From NCBI GenBank assembly GCA_964389365.1, contig CAYMDO010000011.1:1-58515 (forward strand): a stretch of DNA of 58,515 nt. Direction: 5' to 3'. Shown here in pieces: positions 26,325-34,409 of the stretch. The notes under the pieces were generated by a model. That model ran no database searches. It was not told the DNA's origin and saw only the letters and a program-made list of their open reading frames with translations. The translations under genes were made by a program, and so were the position numbers. Every line of letters begins with the position of its first letter. The first letter of the stretch is position 1. Source of the stretch: UBA993 sp964389365 (lineage in GTDB: Bacteria; Bacillota; Dethiobacteria; DTU022).

Positions 26325-27149
26325 TTACCGTAATAATAATGCGTGAGCTTCACCTACAACCTCCTTGATTACTTCAACCGGGGACTTTTCAAGGTGCTGC
26401 TCGGCAGTTGAATCAGCGCGCAGAAGCAGAAAATATTCCAGGTTTCCCTTTGGGCCGGGCAGCTTCGAGCAGGTCAATCCGTCGAAACAATAACCCGTAT
26501 CAACTGCAGCTGATAATATTTCTTCTAATACTTCGCGGTGCAGGGCCGGATCCCTTATCACACCCCGGCCTTTGCAGGCATCGGCTTTCCCTACCTCAAA
26601 CTGAGGTTTTACCAGCACCAGCAGGGTGGGAACAGCCAGGCGGGAAAGTACAGGCAGCACAAGCTTCAGTGATATAAATGAGAGATCTACGGTGGCAAAA
26701 TCGATATGCTCGTTGAGGTCCTCCGGCTGTAAATTGCGGATATTGAAGCGTTCCAGGACTACTACTTTTGGGTTATTACGCAGCCTGTAATCAAGCTGCC
26801 CGTAACCAACGTCAAGGGCGATCACTTTAGCTGCGCCCTTCTGCAGGAGGCAGTCGGTAAATCCTCCGGTTGAGGCTCCGACATCCAGCACTTTCAAACC
26901 GGTTGGGTCAAGGCACAGATCACTGAGCGCGCCTTCCAGTTTTAATCCACCGCGGCTAACATAAGGGTTATCCGGTGCGACAATTGCCAGATCAGAGTCG
27001 CCGTCCACCTGCATTCCAGGTTTATCAAAAAAAGTGCCGTTTACTGTTACTTTACCGGCCATGATCAGGAACTGGAGCCTGCTGCGGCTAAAATCAGGAT
27101 ATTTTTCCTGCAACAGCTGGTCAAGCCTTACTTTTGACCTTCCTTTCAA
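26325..27149 (-). CDS. tlyA: TlyA family rRNA (cytidine-2'-O)-methyltransferase
   Basis: A 274-residue protein with an N-terminal S4 RNA-binding domain (RLDQLLQEKYPDFSRSRLQFLI, split here at YPDF) and an FtsJ-like Rossmann methyltransferase (VLDVGASTGGFTDCLLQKGA, ATVDLSFISLKLVLP). The TlyA family methylates 16S/23S rRNA or acts as a haemolysin-like protein; rRNA methylation is the likely role. Overlaps dxs by 4 nt in the standard dxs-tlyA-nadK-recN order. Confidence 0.94.
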   Translation of the reverse strand: MKGRSKVRLDQLLQEKYPDFSRSRLQFLIMAGKVTVNGTFFDKPGMQVDGDSDLAIVAPDNPYVSRGGLKLEGALSDLCLDPTGLKVLDVGASTGGFTDCLLQKGAAKVIALDVGYGQLDYRLRNNPKVVVLERFNIRNLQPEDLNEHIDFATVDLSFISLKLVLPVLSRLAVPTLLVLVKPQFEVGKADACKGRGVIRDPALHREVLEEILSAAVDTGYCFDGLTCSKLPGPKGNLEYFLLLRADSTAEQHLEKSPVEVIKEVVGEAHALLLR

Positions 27150-29038
27150 TTGGCACCTTTAGCTGACTGTTTTCCGCAAAATCCAAGCGCAGCGTTATAT
27201 ATGCCGTCAGAGTCTAAACCGTGACAAGTCAGCATTTGGGCCCTAGTGCCGTGAGTTACAAACTGATCGTCGATACCGAGCCGTTTTACCGGAATGACCA
27301 GACCATTTTTTTCCAGCAGCTCAGCAACCCCGCTGCCAAAACCGCCATTTAAAATGTTTTCCTCTACGGTTAGCACATGTCCGCACTGTTTAGCCCAGCG
27401 TAAAATCAGTTCTTCGTCAAGAGGTTTAACAAAACGGGCATTGATCACTGCCGCTTTAACCCCCTGCCAGTAAAGTTTTTCTGCCGCCTCAAGCACTGCT
27501 GCCAATACAGTTCCAACAGCAACAATCAAAAGGCTGTCGCCTTCGCGCAACAGCTCTCCCTGCCCCCAGGAGAGCAGCTCCAGCGGTTCACTTTTCATAC
27601 TTCCGCACTTATCGCGGGGGTAACGGATAGCAACCGGGCCGCGATCGCTGTAAAGGGCGGTATACAGCATATTTTGCAGCTCTATTTCATTGGCCGGGGC
27701 CAAAATATTCATATTAGGGAAACTGCGCAGGTAAGACAGGTCAAACAAACCCTGGTGAGTTTCTCCATCTTCACCTACTATCCCGGCCCGGTCTACGGCA
27801 AACAAAACCGGCAGGTTTTGGATACAAGTGTCGTGCAGCATTTGGTCATAGGCCCGCTGTAAAAAAGTGCTGTAGATCGCTACAACAGGCCTCATCCCGC
27901 CCATAGCCAGGGCTGAAGCCATTGTTACTGCATGCTGTTCGGCAATACCAACATCATAAAACCGGTCAGGGTATATTTCGCTGAACTTCTTCAGCCCGGT
28001 TCCGGTTGTCATCGCTGCGGTAACCGCAACTACCCTGGGGTTGGCTGCAGCAATTTCAAGTAACGTTTTTCCGAAACAATCCGTATAGGAAGGCGCTTTT
28101 TTCTGCTTCAGCAGGGTTCCGTTATTCAGATCAAAGGGACCGATGCCATGAAACATTTCCGGTTCAATTTCAGCGAAGCGGTAACCCTTGCCTTTCTCAG
28201 TAACTACATGAAGCAAAACGGGTCCGTTCATCATATCAGCCTGCTTTATTGAATTCCTCAGCGCATTTATATCGTGGCCGTCAACCGGGCCGAAATATGT
28301 AAAACCCAACTCTTCAAACAACATTCCGGGCATGATCAGGTATTTCAGCCCGCCTTTTATCCGTTCAGCGGTTTCAACCAGCTGCCTGCCAAAATAGGGC
28401 ACCCGGCTTACAAAGCTTTCAAATTCTTTTTTTAACCTTGAATACTTGGGGTCTGAACGGATCCTTCCCAAATAGGCTGACATACTGCCCACATTTGAGC
28501 CGATCGACATTTTATTGTCGTTTAAAATTACAGTCACATTCGCCTTAATATGGCCGGCATGGTTCAACGCTTCATAAGCCATGCCGCCGGTAAGCGCTCC
28601 GTCACCGATTATGGCCACAACCCTATAATCTTCACCCAGATGATCCCGGGCCTTCGCCAGGCCGACAGCGGCTGAAATAGAGGTACTGCTGTGCCCGGTC
28701 AAAAAAGGATCATGTTCGCTTTCAGCCGGTTTAGGAAATCCGCCTAGACCTCCCCGGCATCGAAGGGTTGGGAAGGCGGCCCAACGGCCGGTTAGCAGCT
28801 TGTGAGGATAACTCTGATGCCCCACATCCCAGATTATTTTATCACGCGGGCTTTCGTAGTAACTATGCAGTGCCACCGCCAGCTCCACTACCCCAAGGCT
28901 CGCTGCCAGGTGACCGCCGACGTCGGCAACAGTTTTTATCATATATTCCCGGATGGCTAAAGCCACCTCTTCCAACTGTTGCAGGTTAAAATTCTTCAGA
29001 TCGGCTGGTAAGCTCAAGGTTTCAATATCAATGTTCAT
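27146..29038 (-). CDS. dxs: 1-deoxy-D-xylulose-5-phosphate synthase
   Basis: TPP-dependent first enzyme of the MEP isoprenoid pathway. The 630 residues show DVGHQSYPHKLLTGR, the TPP motif GDGALTGGMAYEALNHAG and NDNKMSIGSNVG, then the transketolase pyrimidine domain (GIAEQHAVTMASALA, DRAGIVGEDGETHQG) and C-terminal domain. It lies 5 nt downstream of oapA. Together with ispA and ispH-rpsA it gives three isoprenoid genes in this window. Confidence 0.97.
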   Translation of the reverse strand: MNIDIETLSLPADLKNFNLQQLEEVALAIREYMIKTVADVGGHLAASLGVVELAVALHSYYESPRDKIIWDVGHQSYPHKLLTGRWAAFPTLRCRGGLGGFPKPAESEHDPFLTGHSSTSISAAVGLAKARDHLGEDYRVVAIIGDGALTGGMAYEALNHAGHIKANVTVILNDNKMSIGSNVGSMSAYLGRIRSDPKYSRLKKEFESFVSRVPYFGRQLVETAERIKGGLKYLIMPGMLFEELGFTYFGPVDGHDINALRNSIKQADMMNGPVLLHVVTEKGKGYRFAEIEPEMFHGIGPFDLNNGTLLKQKKAPSYTDCFGKTLLEIAAANPRVVAVTAAMTTGTGLKKFSEIYPDRFYDVGIAEQHAVTMASALAMGGMRPVVAIYSTFLQRAYDQMLHDTCIQNLPVLFAVDRAGIVGEDGETHQGLFDLSYLRSFPNMNILAPANEIELQNMLYTALYSDRGPVAIRYPRDKCGSMKSEPLELLSWGQGELLREGDSLLIVAVGTVLAAVLEAAEKLYWQGVKAAVINARFVKPLDEELILRWAKQCGHVLTVEENILNGGFGSGVAELLEKNGLVIPVKRLGIDDQFVTHGTRAQMLTCHGLDSDGIYNAALGFCGKQSAKGAN

Positions 29039-29043
29039 CTAGA

Positions 29044-29637
29044 TCAGCCCTCATTGGGTTTACGTTGTTTCTTCCGCTGTTTAAAAAAGTTCTCCAGTTT
29101 AGAGATTACCAGGCCTGTTAGCAACATAACCTCGGTGGAATGCTTTATTGCAAGTGATTTACCCCAGGCTTTCCCACCGACAGTTATCGCTGCCACGACT
29201 GCAGTCAGTGAGATGCCAAGATATAATTCAGCCATCTGGGTTGGGAAAAATGAAACCAGCCGGTAAACAATCAGGGCAGCGATGGTCCCGCTGATAATGC
29301 CACTGATATCACCGATCACGTCGTTGCAGAAATTAGCTACTTTATCGGCATTTTTTACCAGGTAGACCGCTTTTTTAGCCCCTGCAACCCTGCGGGCAGC
29401 CTTGGCATTGAGTGGTGCAACAGTAGCAGCAGCAGCAGCGGTGCCGACCAGATCAAACGTAATGCCGATTATGACAACAACAAGCAAAATAAAAAAAGAA
29501 ACCGGCAGAAACTTGACTTCATTTAACAAGTAGTAAGTGATAAAGCCAAAAAATACTGCAAGTAAGAAAGTCCAAGTCACTGTTACCAGCATCCACCGTT
29601 TTTTACGGCGTTTTTTGTCGTTAAAAGACAAACCCAA
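29044..29637 (-). CDS. oapA: OLE-associated membrane protein OapA
   Basis: A 197-residue basic membrane protein: lysine/arginine-rich N-terminus (KKRRKKRW), hydrophobic segments at about 15-38, 44-70, 109-131 and 138-158, then a C-terminal tail ending in KQRKKQRKPNEG. Between segments 2 and 3 is an Ala/Arg/Lys-rich stretch (APLNAKAARRVAGAKKA) vaguely like the DUF21 part of CNNM/CorC Mg2+ transporters. Identification rests on size, topology, position between the OLE RNA and dxs, and its start within a few bases of the RNA region's end. The TTG at 29637 is nearly in contact with AGGTGA; a second TTG at 29631 (MSFNDKK) is better spaced and may be the real start. Confidence 0.82.
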   Translation of the reverse strand: MGLSFNDKKRRKKRWMLVTVTWTFLLAVFFGFITYYLLNEVKFLPVSFFILLVVVIIGITFDLVGTAAAAATVAPLNAKAARRVAGAKKAVYLVKNADKVANFCNDVIGDISGIISGTIAALIVYRLVSFFPTQMAELYLGISLTAVVAAITVGGKAWGKSLAIKHSTEVMLLTGLVISKLENFFKQRKKQRKPNEG

Positions 29638-29639
29638 TC

Positions 29640-30226
29640 ACCTGGTTCTGTACATCAAAACATAAGTGGTAGCAACTCAGGTAAACTTTGCGGCTTAGGT
29701 CCAGCAGGATTTCCCGGATAATCACCTGTCGTCGCCGAGTAGGCAGTTCCCTTTTAAGACTATCCCTGTCGTGTCACCACCTACAGAACTGGATTACCAC
29801 TTAGCTCGCACTTTAATCCCTGAATTACTTCTTTTCCACGAGCAGTCTAGAAGATTTCCTCCTTGGTGCCTGATCTCCCCTAGCCTCTTTTGCAGAAGAG
29901 GTTTAAGGAGCACCTGCTCCTCCCTCCACCCGTTCCACTCAAGGCAGGCTACACTGCACACAGCTATTAACCGCATACAGGTTCTTACCCAGGCAGTAAC
30001 TGTCGCTTTTCAACTTTAGCCACCGTCACTGGGTCTCCGCGAAGGCAGGGTCAACGCCCACATGCCATTGTAGATCGCCCCGTCCTTCTTAACTCCCAGC
30101 AGCAGCTCCCAACTGGGCGTCGGCAGCCACCACCAGGAACTTCATCGATGTGCCCTTAACGGATTTTTGGGCCCGTTCCCGGAGAGGGACACCAACTAGA
30201 ATACTGCACCACTTATGTCATATACA
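29640..30226 (-). ncRNA. ole: OLE RNA (ornate, large, extremophilic)
   Basis: About 590 nt with no supportable gene, read on the minus strand from a consensus promoter to just before oapA. OLE RNAs are ~600 nt and in Bacillus halodurans and thermophilic or anaerobic Firmicutes lie in the ispA-dxs neighbourhood directly upstream of oapA; length, order, strand and partner all match here. The 5' part contains strongly conserved-looking segments (GGAACGGGCCCAAAAATCC, then CCGTTAAGGGCACATCGATG) and several GC-rich helices. OLE forms a membrane-bound ribonucleoprotein with OapA and has been linked to stress tolerance and Mg2+ homeostasis. No covariance model was run, so exact ends are approximate. 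Confidence 0.82.
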
Positions 30227-30232
30227 TTAAAG

Positions 30233-30261
30233 ATTATAGCACAACAAGCCGTTAATCACAA
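30233..30261 (-). promoter_or_regulatory. sigma-A promoter of OLE RNA (and oapA-dxs-tlyA-nadK-recN)
   Basis: Minus strand TTGTGA (30261-30256), 17-nt spacer, perfect TATAAT (30238-30233), predicting a start near 30226. A GC-rich hairpin (AGCCCGG...CCGGGGCT, about 30264-30289) with a weak T-run overlaps the folD stop and may partly insulate OLE from upstream transcription. Confidence 0.75.
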
Positions 30262-30288
30262 TTCAGCCCCGGAAGAAACTAACCGGGC

Positions 30289-31224
30289 TTAGAGCAGGCC
30301 GTTTACCATCTTGCACGCTTTCAGCGCGTTCTTCATCAGCATCCTGTTGGTTACAGCGCCAACGCCGCCCGGAACCGGGGTGATAGCCCTGGTTTTGTCC
30401 TTCACGGCATCAAAGGAAACATCGCCTACAGTTTTGGTTTTCGGTTTTCCCTTCTCATTTAATACGGGTTCACCTTTTTCATCAAGCACTTTAACCCTGT
30501 TAATCCCCACATCGATTACGATGGCACCTTCCTTTACCAGATCCGGTCCGATCAAATCTGCTTTTCCGGCAGCCACTATCAAAATATCTGCACCGGTTGT
30601 ATGCTTGGCCAGGTTGCCTTTCATGCTGGTAAAAACATGGGTAATCGAAGTTGTGGCATTACGGTTGACAGCCAGATAAGCAGCCGGCTTTCCGACGATA
30701 TTCGAATGGCCGACCACGACAATTTCGGCTCCTTCGAAAAAGTCTTTCGGATCCACCCCTTCTTCAACAGCGAAACGCTCGAGGATTTCGATCACAGCCG
30801 CCGGGGTAGCCGGAGGGAAGGTCACCTCGCCCATAGCCAGTTTTCCCATGTTAAAAGGATGGAAGCAATCAATATCTTTATTAACGTCAATCGAATTGAT
30901 AACTGCGCTGTCGGAAACCTGCTCCGGGAAAGGGCGCAGCGGCAGAATACCGCTGACTGCCGGATTTGCATTCAGCTTTTTTACGATCTCAATTACATCA
31001 GTTTCGCTGACATCGGCAGCCGGGTTTTCATTAACATAAGTAAAGCCGGCTTCTTCACAAAATTTTTCAACCTGCCCCCTGTACATGTTGGCTCCGAAAT
31101 CGTCGCCAACCAGCAGTGTAGCGATTCCGGGAGTGATACCCTTGGTTTTTAAGGCCTCTGTTTCTTTGACAATTTCTTTCATCAGCTCTTCGCCAATGGC
31201 AACACAATCGATAATTTTAGTCAC
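30289..31224 (-). CDS. folD: FolD-like methylene-tetrahydrofolate dehydrogenase, altered cyclohydrolase site
   Basis: A 311-residue FolD-family protein. The GTG start at 31224 (MTKIIDCVAIG) has AAAGGGG 8-10 nt upstream; the frame extends 14 codons further without an SD. The NAD(P) domain is normal (VVVGHSNIVGKPAAYL, GAIVIDVGINR, TPVPGGVGAVT). In the active site Tyr (Y48) and Asp (about D119, KDIDCFHP) are kept. The residue aligning with catalytic Lys56 of E. coli FolD is V52 (YRGQVEK), and Gln98 of the QLPLP motif is replaced (ILPLRPFP). Lys56 is essential for cyclohydrolase activity, so this may be a dehydrogenase only, with fchA next door supplying the other step. An acidic/lysine-rich insertion (about 255-280) is also unusual. 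Confidence 0.85.
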   Translation of the reverse strand: MTKIIDCVAIGEELMKEIVKETEALKTKGITPGIATLLVGDDFGANMYRGQVEKFCEEAGFTYVNENPAADVSETDVIEIVKKLNANPAVSGILPLRPFPEQVSDSAVINSIDVNKDIDCFHPFNMGKLAMGEVTFPPATPAAVIEILERFAVEEGVDPKDFFEGAEIVVVGHSNIVGKPAAYLAVNRNATTSITHVFTSMKGNLAKHTTGADILIVAAGKADLIGPDLVKEGAIVIDVGINRVKVLDEKGEPVLNEKGKPKTKTVGDVSFDAVKDKTRAITPVPGGVGAVTNRMLMKNALKACKMVNGLL

Positions 31225-31282
31225 TTTTCTTGCCCCTTTCTGCTTTGAATTAATTATTCTAAACAACAGCTAAACCGAGGCA

Positions 31283-31311
31283 ATTTTAGCAAATTGGGCC
31301 TTTAACGTCAA
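31283..31311 (-). promoter_or_regulatory. sigma-A promoter of folD
   Basis: Minus strand TTGACG (31311-31306), 17-nt spacer, TAAAAT (31288-31283), 59 nt upstream of the GTG start. It shows folD can be transcribed separately from fchA. Confidence 0.72.
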
Positions 31312-31353
31312 TTTGCCGGATCCCCGGGCCTCTGCTTACGCTCTTCACAATTC

Positions 31354-31983
31354 CTAACCCAGTTTTTCCATTACTGCAGCCAAAGTCTGATCTGCCGCCA
31401 GGCAGCCATCCTCTGCCAGCTGCTTCATCTCGGATATCGTTTCATTCAAGAATTTTTCATTTTTAATAGCACCTAAGTTTATCATCACATTCAGCTGCCC
31501 GCTGATCAGGGCCGCTTTCAAAAAAACCACCCCACAGCCCACATCGGATATAGCCAGTCGGGAACCGATTTGGCCCATTCTTTCGTGAATCTTAATCCCT
31601 GCATATGATTTGCGCATTATTTCAAGCGGCACCGAGCAGGCCTTAATCGAACATTCTTCCATTACCTTTTCCTTATAGGCCGCCTGCTCCGGGGAATCCT
31701 TGGGTAATCCGTAAGCTTTGGATAGAGGTTCAAACACTTCAGCATCCTGATCGATCAGGTCTTTCAGCGCTTCGATTATTTTGCTCCCCTCTGCTAATAA
31801 ATGCTTTACCTCATCTTCTACATCGGCATATTTCTTTTTACCAACCGTAAGGTTGCCAACCATGTTGGACAGGGCCATGCCGATCGCCCCACCCATTGCA
31901 GCTGCACCCCCGCCTCCCGGAACCGGTGCTTTTGAGGCCAGAACCTCAATAAAGTGCGCACTGCTCTTTTCTGCCATTTTCAT
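31354..31983 (-). CDS. fchA: methenyl-THF cyclohydrolase / formiminotetrahydrofolate cyclodeaminase family (FchA)
   Basis: A 209-residue all-helical protein of the FTCD cyclodeaminase family: FIEVLASKAPVPGGGGAAAMGGAIG with the glycine-rich loop, then MVGNLTVGKKKY and SDVGCGVVFLKAALISGQLNVMINL. Members either release ammonia from formimino-THF (histidine or purine degradation) or act as methenyl-THF cyclohydrolase, as FchA does in Methylobacterium and as proposed in acetogens. Placement beside a FolD lacking the cyclohydrolase lysine favours the second role. Located between ispA and folD. Confidence 0.88.
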   Translation of the reverse strand: MKMAEKSSAHFIEVLASKAPVPGGGGAAAMGGAIGMALSNMVGNLTVGKKKYADVEDEVKHLLAEGSKIIEALKDLIDQDAEVFEPLSKAYGLPKDSPEQAAYKEKVMEECSIKACSVPLEIMRKSYAGIKIHERMGQIGSRLAISDVGCGVVFLKAALISGQLNVMINLGAIKNEKFLNETISEMKQLAEDGCLAADQTLAAVMEKLG

Positions 31984-32003
31984 TATACCTGCCTCCTTAG
32001 TAA

Positions 32004-32888
32004 CTATCTATTTCTGTAAACCAACCTGTGGCCCAGCGTTTGTAACAAACCGGTGTCAATGTCAAGTTTCTGCAGTTCAGCAAATGCCTGCCGGTAAAGC
32101 TCATCAGCCCTGGCCTGCGAAGCCTCTGCGCCTAGCAGCGACAGTAGTGTGGCTTTTGCTTTTTTGGGATCAGCTTCCACCGGTTTGCCAAGCTCTGCAA
32201 CTGTAGCCTTACTATCCAGCAAATCATCAATAATCTGAAAGGCCGTACCGGTTAAGCGGGCAAAATTGCTGAGCGCTTCAAACTCATGCTTTCCCGCACC
32301 GGCTGCCAGAGCACCACAGCGCACCGCTGCACTAAAGAGCGCGCCGGTTTTAAGGGCAGCAATCTCTTCCGCATCCGACACCGTAAGATTTTTACCTTCT
32401 GCTGACAGGTCTAATTCCTGCCCGCGGATCATTCCACTGACACCGGCGGCATTGGCCAATTCGTACGCGATCAAGACTGCTTTTTCCGCCTGCTGCCCCT
32501 CTATGCCATAAGCCGCAATTTTTTCGAATGCCAGGGTTAACAGCGCGTCTCCGGCCAGCACGGCAATTGCTTCGCCATATTTGGAGTGGCATGATGCCCT
32601 GCCCCGTCGCAGATCGCTATCATCCATTGAAGGTAAATCATCGTGAATCAGTGAATATGAATGGATCATCTCCAGGCTAACTGCAACTTCAATAACTGCT
32701 TGTTGATCTGCCCCTAACGCGTGCGCCGTAGCCAGGCAAAGCAAAGGCCTCAGCCTTTTGCCTCCGGCTTCGAGACTGTAGCGCATGGCATCAGCAACTA
32801 TTGAGCTGCCGGCAGGAGGAACGCTTTCGAGCAAAGCCCGATCAACATCCGTTTTTGTATCCTTCAAATATTGCTCAAAATCTGGCAT
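32004..32888 (-). CDS. ispA: farnesyl/geranyl diphosphate synthase (polyprenyl synthetase)
   Basis: Condenses IPP with allylic diphosphates to make short-chain prenyl diphosphates. The 294 residues carry the first aspartate-rich motif DDLPSMDDSDLRRG, GGKRLRPLLCLA, and the second motif FQIIDDLLD. Its ATG overlaps the xseB stop by one base. It is in the standard xseA-xseB-ispA order; dxs is displaced 3 kb downstream by fchA, folD, OLE and oapA. Confidence 0.96.
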   Translation of the reverse strand: MPDFEQYLKDTKTDVDRALLESVPPAGSSIVADAMRYSLEAGGKRLRPLLCLATAHALGADQQAVIEVAVSLEMIHSYSLIHDDLPSMDDSDLRRGRASCHSKYGEAIAVLAGDALLTLAFEKIAAYGIEGQQAEKAVLIAYELANAAGVSGMIRGQELDLSAEGKNLTVSDAEEIAALKTGALFSAAVRCGALAAGAGKHEFEALSNFARLTGTAFQIIDDLLDSKATVAELGKPVEADPKKAKATLLSLLGAEASQARADELYRQAFAELQKLDIDTGLLQTLGHRLVYRNR

Positions 32889-33163
32889 TAGAATAAAGTT
32901 TCTCCTGTATCATCGGCGAATTTACAGTCCTCGTCCGCCCTGGCCTGCTGCTCTTCTTTTAGTAAATAATCTACTTTAAACTCAATTTCAGCAAGTTTGT
33001 CCCTGCAGTAGCCCGACAACTCCAAACCTTCCTGAAAAGCAGCAATTGACTCCTCCAGCGAAATTTCTGCATCCTCAAGCCTGCTCACAATTGCTTCAAG
33101 TTTTTTTATTGCTTCTTCATAACTCAGTTTATCGAGCTTTTCTACACCCTTCTTATCCTTCAA
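32888..33163 (-). CDS. xseB: exodeoxyribonuclease VII small subunit
   Basis: A 91-residue helical protein (LSYEEAIKKLEAIVSRLEDAEISLEESIAAFQEG, split here at VSRLED, is the XseB signature). The TTG start at 33163 (MKDKKGVEK) has GGAGG nine bases upstream and overlaps the xseA stop by 11 nt; a longer frame to 33214 lies fully inside xseA. Partner of XseA in single-strand DNA degradation. Confidence 0.92.
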   Translation of the reverse strand: MKDKKGVEKLDKLSYEEAIKKLEAIVSRLEDAEISLEESIAAFQEGLELSGYCRDKLAEIEFKVDYLLKEEQQARADEDCKFADDTGETLF

Positions 33164-34379
33164 AAGCCACTTCCTCCCCGACTGCTTCAGTACGGCAGAA
33201 TGCCCGTCCATCAATAAAATTCAGCTGCAGCAAGCAGCCAACCGTAACATCTTTTACAGTACGGATAATCCGTCCATCCTGATCGCGGCAGTAGCTGTAA
33301 CCCCGGCTCATTACTTTTAAAGGGCTGAAACTTTCCAGCCTATCAATCCTGGATGCAAGCTTAAGACCCTTCATACGAAGCAAACTAACCATATTTTTTT
33401 TCAAAGCGTTATCGTTGCGCTGAAGAGTTTCGTACTGCAATGCAATAAGCCTCGTCGGAACCTGGAAAAAACGCTCACCGGTTACCTGGTCAAGCTTCTG
33501 TTTCTCCCTGAGAATCCTGCCGCGCAGGGCTATAGCTAACCGCTTTCGATTCTGCGCTACTATCTGCAGCTGATCATCCAAAACCGGTACAGCCAGCTGT
33601 GCCGCTGCTGTTGGGGTAGGCGCCCGCAGATCAGCTGCAAAATCGGCAATGGTAAAATCTGTTTCATGGCCAACAGCGGAAATTATCGGGATAACTGATC
33701 GATCAATCGCCCGCGCCAGGGCTTCGTCGTTAAAAGGCCATAGGTCCTCCAAAGAACCGCCTCCGCGTGCTATAATTATTACATCTATATCATTTCTGCT
33801 GTTTACCTGATCGATCGCCCTGACCAGGTCACGGGATGCTGTGGCCCCCTGGACCAAACATTCTACTACCAGCAGCTCCAGTGCGGGAAACCTGTTCCGG
33901 AAAACAGTAAGCATATCCTGCAAAGCAGCTCCTGAAGGCGAAGTGAGCAGTGCAATTTTACGGGGGAGCAAAGGAAGAGCCTTTTTCTTTTCGGGGCGAA
34001 AAAGCCCTTCTTCTTCCAGTTTGTTTTTCAACTGTTCATATGCCAGGTAAAGTGTTCCAACACCTGCCGGCCTTATATCCCGCACATAAAGTTGATAGAC
34101 CCCGTCTGGCTCATAAACAGATATACTGCCATTTAGCAAAACTTCCATGCCGTCTGCCGGCTTGAAAAGGCAACGTGCGTTATCACGGCTGAAAAAAACG
34201 CAGCGCAGCGAAGAGGCTCCGTCCTTGACAGTAAAATACATATGGCCCGACCGGTGATGTTTAAAATTTGACAGCTCACCGCTGACCCAGAGATCCTGCA
34301 GGTTCGGATCGTCTGTAATCAGGTTTTTCAGGTATCGGTTTAGTTCGGAGACCCGAATGATACGGTTCTTTTTTTCCAT
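33153..34379 (-). CDS. xseA: exodeoxyribonuclease VII large subunit
   Basis: Catalytic subunit of ExoVII. The 408 residues begin with an OB-fold domain (WVSGELSNFKHHRSGHMYFTVKD, split at KHHRSG), followed by the catalytic core (LLTSPSGAALQDML, IIARGGGSLEDLWPFNDE, ISAVGHETDFTIADFAADLRAPTPTAAA), a coiled coil and the C-terminal SYCRDQDGRIIRTV segment. ATG start at 34379. Confidence 0.96.
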   Translation of the reverse strand: MEKKNRIIRVSELNRYLKNLITDDPNLQDLWVSGELSNFKHHRSGHMYFTVKDGASSLRCVFFSRDNARCLFKPADGMEVLLNGSISVYEPDGVYQLYVRDIRPAGVGTLYLAYEQLKNKLEEEGLFRPEKKKALPLLPRKIALLTSPSGAALQDMLTVFRNRFPALELLVVECLVQGATASRDLVRAIDQVNSRNDIDVIIIARGGGSLEDLWPFNDEALARAIDRSVIPIISAVGHETDFTIADFAADLRAPTPTAAAQLAVPVLDDQLQIVAQNRKRLAIALRGRILREKQKLDQVTGERFFQVPTRLIALQYETLQRNDNALKKNMVSLLRMKGLKLASRIDRLESFSPLKVMSRGYSYCRDQDGRIIRTVKDVTVGCLLQLNFIDGRAFCRTEAVGEEVAFEG

Positions 34380-34409
34380 TTAAAATTTTCATGCCTGTCC
34401 AAAGTGCTG

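Noticed and set aside
29771..30019. Open frames of 60-82 codons on both strands inside the OLE region
   Set aside because: They lack SD sequences, have codon use unlike neighbours and overlap the region recognised as OLE RNA.
30601..31152. 183-codon plus-strand frame antisense to folD
   Set aside because: It is a shadow of the folD reading frame with no SD and no recognisable protein features.
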